Positions 27,284 to 37,654 of a DNA stretch of 64,000 bases are shown piece by piece. The notes below the pieces were generated by a model. That model did not search any database and had not been told where the DNA came from. It saw only the letters and a list, made by a program, of their open reading frames with translations. Each line of letters starts with the position of its first letter. Position 1 is the first letter of the stretch. Both the position numbers and the translations under genes were made by a program. This DNA comes from an uncultured Microcaldota archaeon (GTDB lineage: Archaea > Micrarchaeota > Micrarchaeia > Anstonellales > Bilamarchaeaceae): assembly GCA_903828955.1 (NCBI GenBank), contig CAIKOA010000018.1, positions 1-64,000 of the forward strand. Reading direction: 5' to 3'.

Positions 27284-27716
27284 AGGCGTTCGGGTTTGAT
27301 TTGAGCGTTGGCTTTGCCTCGAATACGGTGGGCTTGAATTTCCCTCCAGTTTCTGTTTCCTTTTCCTTGAAGAATGCCATAAGCTTCTGGTCTATTTTTT
27401 CCTCCCTGTACCTGGAAATGGTGTAAATGAGGTAGAATCCGACCGAGATTCCCGTCCACATGAAGAAGACCGTGAAAAGCCTGGATACTTCGTGCGTGGG
27501 GGTTATGTCGCCATAGCCCACCGTAGTGATTGTTGAAGTCATGAAATAGATGCAATTAACCCAGCTCCAGCCTTCCATGTTGTGGTAGAAGAATATTCCT
27601 ATTATGTACAAAATGAGCACGAGGCCCGCCGCAAACAGCATTTTTTTTGCAACTTCGTCCATCTTTGGAGATTTCCGTATGCCTTTTAAATACCTTTTGG
27701 CAAAATAAACCAACAA
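27249..27716 (-). CDS. 2-TM potassium channel-like protein
   Basis: Selectivity filter TVGYGD flanked by TM helices (ITTVGYGDITPTHEVSRLFTVFFM). Confidence 0.9.
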   Translation of the reverse strand: MLVYFAKRYLKGIRKSPKMDEVAKKMLFAAGLVLILYIIGIFFYHNMEGWSWVNCIYFMTSTITTVGYGDITPTHEVSRLFTVFFMWTGISVGFYLIYTISRYREEKIDQKLMAFFKEKETETGGKFKPTVFEAKPTLKSNPNAFNPSAPPRKKR

Positions 27717-27739
27717 TCTGACATTTAGAGGTTATTATA

Positions 27740-27928
27740 ATGGGAATAATGGTATGTGAAAGGTGCGGAAAGCAGACTGCGAAGCTTGAGGCTTGCAACT
27801 ACTGCAAAAAAATGTGCTGCAATTTATGCGAGAAAAGCTCCAAGAAGCCAACAAGGCTCGTGAAGCTCATAATCTGCAAGAGCTGCTGGGGAAACATGGA
27901 CAAAAGGGGGAAGTTCAAGAGCGCATGA
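27740..27928 (+). CDS. Small zinc-binding protein
   Basis: CERCGKQTAKLEACNYCKKMCCNLC. Confidence 0.6.
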   Translation: MGIMVCERCGKQTAKLEACNYCKKMCCNLCEKSSKKPTRLVKLIICKSCWGNMDKRGKFKSA

Positions 27929-27945
27929 AGCCGGCGCCCCTAAAA

Positions 27946-30792
27946 TCATTCTCCTTTTTTAGCCTTCTTCTCTATTTTTATCCGGACTTCCCTGCCGTCG
28001 ATTTCCCAGGATTTCGAGCCCGCATCTTCCTTGAGTGCCGCGAATTCCAGGGATGTTGAATTCGTGGAATCCATCAGTTCCTGCTTCCGTTTTTCAATTA
28101 TGGAAGAAAGCTCCTTTTCCGCATCTATTTTGACGGAAATCTTGTCTTTCTCCACAAGAAGGCCTTCCTTCCTCAGCATCTGTATCCTGCGGCCCACTTC
28201 GTTCAGGATTGCCTCCTCATAGAGCTCCTCGCTCACTTCGCAGTTCAGGCAAACCTTCCCGAGCGAGAACGGGGTTGAGGGGAATGCGCTTTCCGCCTCC
28301 CCTGCGGAGACCTTCTTCACATTTAGCATTTTCTCAAGGATGTGCGAGAGGCTCTTCACCGCCTCCACGACTTCCTGGGAGGAGGTTTGCACGTATGCCT
28401 CTGCAAGGGGCCAGCGCAATTTAACCTTCTGCGCCTGCCGGAGTTCTAGGAATGCGGGCACCATTTCGCGCACGTATTCAAACTGCTTCTCAAGAAGCGG
28501 GTCGATTTCAGATTCGCTTGCGTCCTCAATAAGCATTAATGAGAGCGAGATTTCCTTTTCATGCTTCCGGAAGAAGTTGAGGTAGATGAATTCCGGAAGG
28601 AACGGGGACACGGCGGAAAACATCCGCAGCGAACTGAGCACCGCGGTGTATATCGTGGAGAGCGCCGCATTTCCGGAATCCCCTCCTTGCGCAACCCGGT
28701 CTTTTATCATCTTCATGTAGAATTTGCTCAAATCCTCCACAACGAAATTCTTGAGCGCTTTTGCGGCCCGGTTCATCTCATATTCCTGGAATGCGGAATT
28801 GAACTCCTTCTTGGTGTTGTGGAGCCTCGAAAGAAGCCACTTGTCCTCTTTTGCGAGTTCCACCTTCCCGATTGTCTTTTGCGGGTAGAATCTGGAGAGG
28901 TAAATGTACATGTTGAAGAGAATATCAAGGGTTCCGTGGGCCTCCTTCATGTCCTGCCAGTTGAACTTCTGCTCTTCCCAGAGCGTGTTGGAGAGGCCCC
29001 AGAGCCTGAAGGAGTCTGAGCCGTATTTCTCAACTATTTCTTCGATTGGGACGAAATTCCCAATTGATTTGCTCATCTTTTCCCCTTTCTCGTCCACGAA
29101 GAAGCCGTGCATGAGTATTCTCTTGTACGGGCACTTCCCATTCTTAACAATGCCTGAACCCAGGAGGGAATAGAACCATCCCCTTATCTGGTCCTGGCCT
29201 TCGAGTATGCAGTCTGCCTGGGTATAGATTTCTTTTTCTTCCGGGGAAAGCGATGCCCAGACCGCATTTCCGGAATCAAACCAGACATCAAGCACATCGG
29301 GAATCCTTTTCATTTCCCCTTTGCATTTAGCGCACTTGAATGTTTTCTCGTCTATGTACGGGCGGTGGAGCTCCTTTATCTCCCCTAATTCCTTCTTGCT
29401 TCCGAGAACCTTTATCTCTCCGCAGGCGCACTTCCATATCGGAAGCGGGATTCCCCAATACCTCTGCCTGGAGATGCACCAGTCCGGCGCATCGCGCACG
29501 AAATCGCTGAAGCGGTTCCTTGCAAAGTCCGGATGCCATTTAGTGTTGTTGATTTCCTCCTGCATTCTGTCCTTTATCTTGGAGACCTCGATGAACCACT
29601 GTTTTGTGGTGAGGAAGATGAGGGGGGTCTTGCACCTCCAGCAGTGCGGGTACCTGTGCTTTATCCGAGATTCGTGGAGAAGGTATCCTGTATCCACGAG
29701 AAGCTGGGTTATCTCCGGGTTCGCGGCGCGGACATTCTTGCCTGTGAATGCGCCTGCCTCTTCCAGATAAATTCCGTGTATATCAACTGGGCAGAAGGCC
29801 TCTATCCCGAACCTTTTCCCGATTATGAAGTCTTCGGGGCCGTGGCCCGGGGCGCAGTGAACTAAGCCGGAACCGTCTTCAAGGGTTACGAATTCGTCGC
29901 TCAGGACCACCCTGCGTTCAGATTCCTTCTTAATCTTGTCCTGGAAGGGGTGCTCGTAGGTTAATTTTTCGAGTTTTTTACCTATGAATTCCTCCATTAC
30001 CGTTCCGGATTGGCCGGTAATCCCAAGCACGTATTCGAGCCTGTCTTTTGCAACAATCCAGACTTCGTTTCCGACCTTTACGCGCACATAAGAGAGATTC
30101 GGGTGGACCATCACCGCCATGTTTGCAACGAGCGTCCAGGGGGTGGTTGTCCAGATTACGAGGAATTCGTTATCGCGCTCTTTTACGCGGAATTTAACGA
30201 ATATGCTCGGGTCGGTTTCCTCCCCGTATTCAAGTTCGTAGTTTGCCATTGTGGTTTCGCAGCGGGAGCAGATTGGGAGTACACGCACTCCCTCTCGCAG
30301 AAGCCCCTGCTCGTGCGCCTTTGCAATCGTTTCCCAGGAAGCCTCTATGTAGTCGTCCTTGTAGGTGATGTAGGGCCTTTCCCAGTCCATCCAGACCCCG
30401 AGCCTCGCGAACTGCCCGCCCATCACTCCGATGTATTTGGTTGCGAATTCCTTGCATTTATTTATGAACTTTCCAATTCCGTACTTTTCAATTTCGTTCT
30501 TGTTCTTTATTCCAAGCTCCTTTTCCACCTTTACCTCGATTGGAAGGCCGTGGGTGTCGTAGCCCGGCTGCACGCGCAAATTGTACCCTTTTCCCCTCCA
30601 GTACCTGCAGAGGGAATCCTTTGTGCATTTGTTCCAGGCCGTGCCTGGGTGAATCTGCCCGGTTGCGTAAGGGGGGCCGTCGCAGAAATAATAGCGCATT
30701 CCTTTTTCCCGTGAGCTTTTCACTTTTTCGTATATCCCTTCCTTTTCCCAGAAGGCAAGGACTTCCTCTTCGACTTTTTTATGGTCATACAT
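27946..30792 (-). CDS. ileS: Isoleucyl-tRNA synthetase
   Basis: CDGPPYATGQIHPGTAWNKCTKDSLCRYWRGKGYNLRVQPGYDTHGLPIEVKVEKELG, EKMSKSIGNFV. Confidence 0.95.
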   Translation of the reverse strand: MYDHKKVEEEVLAFWEKEGIYEKVKSSREKGMRYYFCDGPPYATGQIHPGTAWNKCTKDSLCRYWRGKGYNLRVQPGYDTHGLPIEVKVEKELGIKNKNEIEKYGIGKFINKCKEFATKYIGVMGGQFARLGVWMDWERPYITYKDDYIEASWETIAKAHEQGLLREGVRVLPICSRCETTMANYELEYGEETDPSIFVKFRVKERDNEFLVIWTTTPWTLVANMAVMVHPNLSYVRVKVGNEVWIVAKDRLEYVLGITGQSGTVMEEFIGKKLEKLTYEHPFQDKIKKESERRVVLSDEFVTLEDGSGLVHCAPGHGPEDFIIGKRFGIEAFCPVDIHGIYLEEAGAFTGKNVRAANPEITQLLVDTGYLLHESRIKHRYPHCWRCKTPLIFLTTKQWFIEVSKIKDRMQEEINNTKWHPDFARNRFSDFVRDAPDWCISRQRYWGIPLPIWKCACGEIKVLGSKKELGEIKELHRPYIDEKTFKCAKCKGEMKRIPDVLDVWFDSGNAVWASLSPEEKEIYTQADCILEGQDQIRGWFYSLLGSGIVKNGKCPYKRILMHGFFVDEKGEKMSKSIGNFVPIEEIVEKYGSDSFRLWGLSNTLWEEQKFNWQDMKEAHGTLDILFNMYIYLSRFYPQKTIGKVELAKEDKWLLSRLHNTKKEFNSAFQEYEMNRAAKALKNFVVEDLSKFYMKMIKDRVAQGGDSGNAALSTIYTAVLSSLRMFSAVSPFLPEFIYLNFFRKHEKEISLSLMLIEDASESEIDPLLEKQFEYVREMVPAFLELRQAQKVKLRWPLAEAYVQTSSQEVVEAVKSLSHILEKMLNVKKVSAGEAESAFPSTPFSLGKVCLNCEVSEELYEEAILNEVGRRIQMLRKEGLLVEKDKISVKIDAEKELSSIIEKRKQELMDSTNSTSLEFAALKEDAGSKSWEIDGREVRIKIEKKAKKGE

Positions 30793-30881
30793 TCCAAATG
30801 CACCTATAACGGATTGATAAATGTAAAGAATAATTGGAAAATATATGAAAAGAAAGGAATAATAATAGAGGTATCAATACC

Positions 30882-31568
30882 TCAGAATACCTTTTCCCCA
30901 ACGAAGACCTTCAATCCCGTGGGAGTGAACTTGAAGGGCACTTTTTCCCGTTTGTGGTCGGTTCCCCTCATCTTGTAGACTTCCACCGCCTTTATGCGCT
31001 GGTCCTCCCTCCCCAGGTTGTAGAGGTTTATGATTCCGTCCATCACGAAATGCTCGATTCCGAAGGAGGATTCCGCCAAATCCTGGTTAGGCGCCTCCAC
31101 AGTCATTATTGCAGTGCAGTCAAGGTTCTTCAGGAGGGAAAAGAACTCGAACATCGTCTGCCGGTATTCGCTTTCGTCCTTGAATGCCATCTTCACCATT
31201 GTTGCGGAGTCCACTACCGCGCGCTTTATCCCGTTGTTTGTGATGCGGTCTTCGAGAATTTCTGCAATATCCTCAAGCAGGAATTTGTCGGGCTTTACTA
31301 TTTCCAGCTGCTTGCTTGCGACAACGTCCTTTATGTCCGTAATTCCGGAAAAGGCGGCTGACATGTTTTCAACGATGTCTTCCGCGGTTTCTTCCAGGGA
31401 AATATATAATCCGTTTTCCCCCGCCTTTGCGCCCCGGTAAAGGTATTCGAATGCAAAGGAGGTTTTCCCTGCCCCCGGGCCCCCGAAAAGCGCAACATGC
31501 CTGTGGACTGGTATTCCGCCGTTTAAGAGTTCGTCCATTCCGTTTATCCCAATCTTGACGCGATCCAT
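30882..31568 (-). CDS. KaiC/RadA-like ATPase
   Basis: GINGMDELLNGGIPVHRHVALFGGPGAGKTSFAFEYLYRGAKAGENGLYISLEE. Confidence 0.88.
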   Translation of the reverse strand: MDRVKIGINGMDELLNGGIPVHRHVALFGGPGAGKTSFAFEYLYRGAKAGENGLYISLEETAEDIVENMSAAFSGITDIKDVVASKQLEIVKPDKFLLEDIAEILEDRITNNGIKRAVVDSATMVKMAFKDESEYRQTMFEFFSLLKNLDCTAIMTVEAPNQDLAESSFGIEHFVMDGIINLYNLGREDQRIKAVEVYKMRGTDHKREKVPFKFTPTGLKVFVGEKVF

Positions 31569-31647
31569 ATGAATCTCCGCAAGAGAAATGGTGTATAATC
31601 TTTATATGCTTAATCTCCTAAATGCAGAGTGCTTGTTGGGTGCTTAT

Positions 31648-32616
31648 ATGGATGAAGAATTTCTCCCCTGGACTGAAAAATACCGCCCTCACTCCTTAAC
31701 GCAGGTAATCGGGCAGGACGAAACAATCAATTCGCTGAAAGCGTTTGTGAAGGCAAGGAACATGCCGAACATGCTTTTTGCGGGCCCTCCTGGAATCGGG
31801 AAGACCACTGCAACCCTTGCGCTTGCGCACGATTTGTACGGGAAGCACCTGGATGGGAACGTATTGGAATTGAACGCGTCCGATGAGCGCGGTATAGACG
31901 TTGTGCGCGGGAAAATAAAGGATTTTGCGCGCAGCGTATCCATGGGAGGGGAGGTTCCCTTCAAGCTCATATTCCTGGATGAGGCGGATGCGCTCACTCC
32001 GGATGCGCAGAATGCGCTACGGCGCACTATGGAAGTTTATTCCTCGATTACGAGATTTATACTCTCCTGCAACTACTCTTCGAAAATAATCGAGCCCGTT
32101 CAGAGCAGGTGCGCAGTTTTCCGCTTCCTTCCCTTAACGGATCCGCAGGTGCACAAAATGCTCAGGCACATTGCGGAAAAGGAAGGGCTTACCGTAGAAG
32201 AGAAGGCGGAGCACGCAATCGCATACATTTCCGAAGGGGATATGCGCAGGGCGATAAACTGCCTGCAGGGGGCTGCAATCCACTCGAATAAGATTACCGA
32301 GGAATTGGTGTACAAGATAAGCTCCCAGGCGCGGCCGAAGGAAATCCGGGAAATGGTTGAGTGCGCGTACAAGGGGAACTTTTTGGAATCCAGGAAAATG
32401 CTCCTTGATTTATCCACCAAATATGGGCTTGCGGGCTCGGACATAATTCTGCAGATTTACCGGGAGGTTTCCAATATGGAAATGCCGGAGCGCAAGAAAG
32501 TGGAGCTAGTGGACAAGATTGGCGAATACGATTTCCGGCTTGTTGAAGGCGCAAACGAGAGGATACAGATTGAGGCGCTGCTTGCGCAGATAATGATGAG
32601 CGGGATGGAAAAATAG
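31648..32616 (+). CDS. rfcS: Replication factor C small subunit
   Basis: PWTEKYRPHSLTQVIGQDE, FAGPPGIGKTTATLALAHDLYG, LELNASDERGIDVVRGKIKDFAR, FLDEADALTPDAQNALRRTME. Confidence 0.96.
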   Translation: MDEEFLPWTEKYRPHSLTQVIGQDETINSLKAFVKARNMPNMLFAGPPGIGKTTATLALAHDLYGKHLDGNVLELNASDERGIDVVRGKIKDFARSVSMGGEVPFKLIFLDEADALTPDAQNALRRTMEVYSSITRFILSCNYSSKIIEPVQSRCAVFRFLPLTDPQVHKMLRHIAEKEGLTVEEKAEHAIAYISEGDMRRAINCLQGAAIHSNKITEELVYKISSQARPKEIREMVECAYKGNFLESRKMLLDLSTKYGLAGSDIILQIYREVSNMEMPERKKVELVDKIGEYDFRLVEGANERIQIEALLAQIMMSGMEK

Positions 32617-32757
32617 GTGGATAAGATTTTTCGAAGAGCGTCCTCGCTCCGCTCGGAACCTTGCGTGGATGATGCTGTGCAGTTGGCGATATGCTCGATT
32701 TTACACAAATGCCCAAATAATAACATTTATATAGTTCCGCGTGCATAAATATAACAC

Positions 32758-33108
32758 ATGAAAAGGCTGTTTGGCGCCGCAGCGCTTGCAACCGTTATTG
32801 CTCTTTTCCCAGCCTGCGGAAGAGACCAGCCTAAAGCAACTTTTAATAATAGGGCGCCCATAGTAGATATGGAAAAGGCGGTAAGGATGGCAGATGAGAA
32901 ACCTGCTAAAAAAGAACTGGATCAAATAGTCCCCACTCCGGTAGCTCCTAAAAAGGCTGATGATGCTGGAGTTAATAAGACGGAAGTGAATGCTGCCCCT
33001 CAACAAAAAAAACCTGAAAAAGAAACTGCGGCTACCGAGGAGCCAAAATTACATGTAGTGAGAGGGCAATTACATCTGACTTACAGACCCGCCCCAAAAA
33101 TTCAATAA
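32758..33108 (+). CDS. Small predicted lipoprotein, Lys/Pro/Ala-rich
   Basis: Signal peptide with lipobox LFPAC. Confidence 0.5.
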   Translation: MKRLFGAAALATVIALFPACGRDQPKATFNNRAPIVDMEKAVRMADEKPAKKELDQIVPTPVAPKKADDAGVNKTEVNAAPQQKKPEKETAATEEPKLHVVRGQLHLTYRPAPKIQ

Positions 33109-34724
33109 CTTTTGAATAACTCGTCCATCTCTTCGTTTTCAAATCCAGTTGGCCGCAGTTTCTCATAATCCGCTTTCAGCTCTTGAATCGCCTTGGTATT
33201 TCCGGCCGTTTTTAGCACGGCAAACATGCTTGCATAAAAAGCAGATAAATTTAACGATAGATCTTCAGTCAATTCTCCTTGATTGAGTTTTAAAGCCGTT
33301 GACAAGTACCTCCCGGCAAGTTTATAGTATACTAAAGCTTTCGCATATTCTTCCGCATCGTACTGATTCCCCCCTAATTGCAGGTATGTGGCACCGAAGC
33401 CTACTCTGGCAGAGACGCTGTTATGATCGATATTGAGCTGCTCTCTAAAAGAAGCTATGGCATTTTTATAATCCCCGAGCTGAAGGTATACCGTGCCTAA
33501 GCATTCATACACGTTTGGATTTTTCTCGATTTTTAACGCTTCCTTATAGAATTCAAGCGCTTTTTTGTAATTCCCCAAGTGGTAATATGCTTGCCCGATC
33601 TGGTAGTAAACTGAATAAGTTTTAGCTCCTTTCTCAAGCGCAGTCAAAAATGATTCCGCGGCTTTTTGCCAGTTTTCTTCGTCTGCGTAATACTTGCCAT
33701 AGTTGAAATAGTAAGATGCGTCCATGCTTTTTAGCCCTCCGCTGAATACTGCAATTTCAGCTATAACTAACGGGCCTTTGTCACCGGTTACTTGAGTGGC
33801 AAAATTTAGCAGGAATTTTCTAAATTCCCGGTCGCGCATTACGTCTTCCGGAGATTTGAATTGTTTTGGATATGCTTTGAAATCCCCTTTGGCCGGATCT
33901 ATAAAAACGACATTCCCACCGACATAGAATATTGCGGTATGCGCTATCTCATTTCCGGTAGCAGGATTTCTAAACATTACATAAAACTGAGTGAGGTTTG
34001 TCAAACCAAATTCGGGTTTTGAAGCAATCACTGCGTAGAATCTTGAGAGCTCATCGCAATCCCCATTTCTTGCACGGTAAACGTCTTCTACGTTTCTGGG
34101 CGGGCCTTCAGAAACGATATTATACTGAAAATTGAAAAACTCTGGAGCCCTCATTGCGCGCAGTAGCAGTTCGGCTTTTTCCAACGGTTTTAATTCTTCA
34201 AATGGCTTGCCAAAATACGCTTTTGCAGCATCGCCCAAAGTTCGCTTAATTTCCGGGTCATGCGTTGAGTCCAGAAACATCGGGCTTTGTGCCGGAGTCT
34301 GGGCTCTGGCCTCCTTTGGCGAGCCGGCTTTTGCAGCAACCGCTGGAGCCGCTTCCAGAGGCTTCTCCGCAGGGGTTTTCGTAAGCTTGGCAAGCTCTGC
34401 ATTTGCAGCCTTGAATCCCTTCTCTTCTGCAATATCATGTATCCTGCTTTTCTCAGGTTCAGCAACGCCCTGAGTCTGCATCCGTAGTTCAATTGCGCGC
34501 GCAGGATCTTTCTTCATAAGGAGCGCAAACAACTGGTCCTTTATCGCCCCGCGCACTTCGCTCGTTGAAGTGGACCTCAGATTTTTAAGAGCATTCTCCA
34601 CCACGCGGGAAGTTTCCTGCTCGGTAAGCTTTATCCCATAGTGCTGCTGGTATGCCTGCATCGCGCTCTGCACAACTGGCATTGCTGCCGCCTTCTCTTC
34701 GGACGTAAGCATTTTCTCTGCCAT
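33102..34724 (-). CDS. Transglutaminase-like domain protein with C-terminal TPR repeats
   Basis: ARNGDCDELSRFYAVI ... EIAHTAIFYVGGNVVFIDPA (Cys-His-Asp triad pattern), followed by TPR units. Confidence 0.75.
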   Translation of the reverse strand: MAEKMLTSEEKAAAMPVVQSAMQAYQQHYGIKLTEQETSRVVENALKNLRSTSTSEVRGAIKDQLFALLMKKDPARAIELRMQTQGVAEPEKSRIHDIAEEKGFKAANAELAKLTKTPAEKPLEAAPAVAAKAGSPKEARAQTPAQSPMFLDSTHDPEIKRTLGDAAKAYFGKPFEELKPLEKAELLLRAMRAPEFFNFQYNIVSEGPPRNVEDVYRARNGDCDELSRFYAVIASKPEFGLTNLTQFYVMFRNPATGNEIAHTAIFYVGGNVVFIDPAKGDFKAYPKQFKSPEDVMRDREFRKFLLNFATQVTGDKGPLVIAEIAVFSGGLKSMDASYYFNYGKYYADEENWQKAAESFLTALEKGAKTYSVYYQIGQAYYHLGNYKKALEFYKEALKIEKNPNVYECLGTVYLQLGDYKNAIASFREQLNIDHNSVSARVGFGATYLQLGGNQYDAEEYAKALVYYKLAGRYLSTALKLNQGELTEDLSLNLSAFYASMFAVLKTAGNTKAIQELKADYEKLRPTGFENEEMDELFKSY

Positions 34725-34804
34725 GCGTTAATTTCTCCGCATTTCCTTTTTTATTGTTTTGCAGCATATCGCAAAGTCGTATCGGCCAAAGGCCCAGGGC
34801 TAAA

Positions 34805-34845
34805 TCGTGAAGCTTGCTTCACGAGAAGAAATCCGCAAGATTTCT
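34805..34845. repeat. Two adjacent palindromes TCGTGAAGC-TT-GCTTCACGA and AGAAATC-CGCAA-GATTTCT
   Basis: Perfect inverted repeats in the intergenic gap 34724-34964. Confidence 0.6.
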
Positions 34846-34963
34846 GAGGGATCTACACTCGTGTTAATGCCTGCGGAAAGGTCTTTGAGGACAAATAGCC
34901 GTTGGATTTCAATCTGCCTTGCGCTTGTGCATGCATTCTTAGGGGCTGCTGCGTTCTTCTGAA

Positions 34964-35407
34964 TTAAGCGATTGCCTGCTTTTTTGGTTCGGCTTTTTGA
35001 GTTGGAAGGGGGGCATTCATTGCATAATCCTTAAGCGGCTTGATTACTACCTTTCCGCTTTCTTCAAGAAGCTTCTGCGCCCTTGGGTCGTTTGTAATGA
35101 ATTTCTCTGTGAAAAGCCAGCCTCCCTTGGTATCATATTTGCAGCCCATTTCGTCCAATTTTTCCTTCAGTTCCTTAAACTCACTCTTGGGAATGCCTTC
35201 GGCCAGAATGTATTCCCTGGTTTCTGGCACGGCTTTACCGCCCTTGCTCTCAATAAATTTCTGGAGTTCGGGATCATCCGTCCTGTAATATTTATATTTC
35301 AGGGAACCTAGCCAGGACATGGGCCCTTCTGATTGGAGGCCCTTTCCATTAAGTTCTAATACTGTTTCAGCATCAGTGGCATCTATTTGGTAAACTTTCT
35401 CAACCAT
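34964..35407 (-). CDS. Hypothetical protein
   Basis: 147-aa ORF, no recognised family. Confidence 0.45.
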   Translation of the reverse strand: MVEKVYQIDATDAETVLELNGKGLQSEGPMSWLGSLKYKYYRTDDPELQKFIESKGGKAVPETREYILAEGIPKSEFKELKEKLDEMGCKYDTKGGWLFTEKFITNDPRAQKLLEESGKVVIKPLKDYAMNAPLPTQKAEPKKQAIA

Positions 35408-35484
35408 AATCCCGCCTTCCGTATATTATGGGTCGGCAAGGGTTTTTATATGTTAATATTGTATTGGAAAGCGGTGTGGGTACT

Positions 35485-37509
35485 ATGCAAGAAAACAGGG
35501 TTTCACCTTGGCTATTAGGTATTGGGATATTCGTCGTTGTGCTTGTTTTGCTCTTCGGGTGCGCGAGCGCGGGCCCGAGCGGGCTTTCGGCAAATTCGGT
35601 TTCCGGGGGAATTGAAGTCTCCTGGCAGCCTTCTTCCTCTGCGAACGTCGTAGGCTATAATGTTTACAGGAGCACGCAATCGGGAAGCATCGGGCAGAAG
35701 ATAAACCCGGTAATGATTACCGATAGCAAATATGTAGATAGGGATGTGGAGAACGGGCTTACCTACTACTATACTGTAAGGACCGTGAACTCCGCAGGGG
35801 CTGAGGACTCGAACACTCAGCAGGCCAGCATTTTGGCTAAAACCAAGCCCCCAACTGACCTCCAGATACAGATAAACGGGGGAAATGAATACACTTCAAA
35901 CCCACAGGTAACCTTATACGTTTCCGCTGATGGCGCAACCAAATGCAGGTTCTCAAATGACGGAGTTGTCTGGGCAGATTGGGAGAACTATGCGGCAAAC
36001 AAGAGCTGGACCCTTCCCTCCGGAGACGGGCAGAAGGAAGTTTATTACATATGCGAAGATGACTTTGGGAACGTTGCAACGCCTACAAGCGCAACCATCT
36101 ACCTTGATACCACTCCGCCAACGATAACTCTGACTTCTCCGAAGCAGGGCGGGCAGTACGCGGGAAGCTTCGACCTTGTGTTCAGCGCAAGCGACCCGAT
36201 TGAGCAGACACTGACCTGCTCAGGGGACATTAGCGGCGCTCCGATTGCAATCGGAGTAGTCGATGTGGGAAGCCCGCAAACAGTAACGATAAACGCGGCT
36301 GAAGGCGCGCACACGTTGAACCTTGAATGCAAGGACCACATCAACTCGGCAAATGCGAGCGCAACCTTCACAATTGTGAACAAGCCTTCGGTTGAGATGG
36401 AAATTGAAAGCGGCGCAGGATATGTCGCAATCCCGAGGGTAAACCTGGATGTGAAGGCAACGAATGCGGCGCAATGCAGGTTCTCAAACGATGGGAACAC
36501 CTGGGGAAGCTGGCTTACTTACTCTACCGTGGTGCAGTGGAGCCTGAGCGCAGGCGACGGGACAAAGACGGTATATGCGCAATGCCAGGGCGCAAACGGG
36601 CAGAGTTCAGATGTTGTAACCGACACTATTATACTAGACACTACCCCTCCGCCTTACGTCTCAATGCAGATAAACAACGGCAACTCCTGGACAAACTCCA
36701 GGAACGTGGTTCTTGGCCTGTATTGCTTCTCCGCAAAGCAATCCCAGTTCTCAAACGACGGGCAGATGTGGAGCGGCTGGGAGTCCTACGGAACGAGCAG
36801 GGTGTGGACACTTTCCCCTGGAGATGGAACGAAATACGTATACTTTGAATGCCAAGACAGCAATGGGAAGCTGGTAGGGACTACGAGCGCCACAATACTG
36901 TATTCGCAGAAGGAGCCGAACCCGCCATCCAGTTTGGATATCGAGATAAACGACGGGGACAGCTATACCTCCAGCAGGAGCGTCGACCTTACCCTTGATG
37001 CAAGGGACGCGAACCAGTGCAGGTTCAGCAATGAGAACAGCGACTGGTCCAAGTGGTATGATTACGATACGGAGATGAGCTGGAAGCTCAGTTCAGGAGA
37101 TGGAAGGAAGACGGTCTATTACCAATGCCAGAACGACTTTGGGACCGTTTCCACGCATGCCTCCATATACCTGGAGACCGGGCCTCCACCCCCAATAACC
37201 AACCTTCGCGCAACTTCGGACGATGACTACATCTATTTGAGGTGGTCCAGCCCGGGAAGCAGCGCGGTGCGCTACAACATCTACAGGAGCACGGAAGGAA
37301 TGGGCCTTCTTACTAAGGTTGCAACCGCTTCTTCAACATCCTGGAGGGATGGGAACGTGGTGGAAGGGCTCGCGTATTCGTACATGGTTAGGGCAGTTGA
37401 CAACGCGGGGAACGAAGGGGGGAACTCGAACGTGGTCGAGGCGGAAATAAACCGCTACGGCCCGCTCATGAGCGGGGGAAGCAGCGAGCCCGAATCCACT
37501 CCGGCCTGA
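35485..37509 (+). CDS. Secreted/membrane-anchored surface protein with FN3-like and repeated Ig-like domains
   Basis: Signal/TM N-terminus; FN3-like ends; repeated CRFSNDG.W..W..Y....W.L..GDG.K.VY..C modules (4 copies). Confidence 0.8.
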   Translation: MQENRVSPWLLGIGIFVVVLVLLFGCASAGPSGLSANSVSGGIEVSWQPSSSANVVGYNVYRSTQSGSIGQKINPVMITDSKYVDRDVENGLTYYYTVRTVNSAGAEDSNTQQASILAKTKPPTDLQIQINGGNEYTSNPQVTLYVSADGATKCRFSNDGVVWADWENYAANKSWTLPSGDGQKEVYYICEDDFGNVATPTSATIYLDTTPPTITLTSPKQGGQYAGSFDLVFSASDPIEQTLTCSGDISGAPIAIGVVDVGSPQTVTINAAEGAHTLNLECKDHINSANASATFTIVNKPSVEMEIESGAGYVAIPRVNLDVKATNAAQCRFSNDGNTWGSWLTYSTVVQWSLSAGDGTKTVYAQCQGANGQSSDVVTDTIILDTTPPPYVSMQINNGNSWTNSRNVVLGLYCFSAKQSQFSNDGQMWSGWESYGTSRVWTLSPGDGTKYVYFECQDSNGKLVGTTSATILYSQKEPNPPSSLDIEINDGDSYTSSRSVDLTLDARDANQCRFSNENSDWSKWYDYDTEMSWKLSSGDGRKTVYYQCQNDFGTVSTHASIYLETGPPPPITNLRATSDDDYIYLRWSSPGSSAVRYNIYRSTEGMGLLTKVATASSTSWRDGNVVEGLAYSYMVRAVDNAGNEGGNSNVVEAEINRYGPLMSGGSSEPESTPA

Positions 37510-37654
37510 ATTTTTTATTTTCTTATTTTTCTTCTTGTTTTTAGTTAATTGATAAAAGCAATCGCAAGAGTGCGTGTAAAGAGCAGCAAAGAGAATGCGG
37601 CCCAGGCAGCGAAGGACAAAGAGTGACAAGGCAAAGAACACCAACGGTTTTTAA

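Noticed and set aside
30010-30714. 234-aa plus-strand ORF antisense to ileS
   Set aside because: Shadow of IleRS coding sequence.
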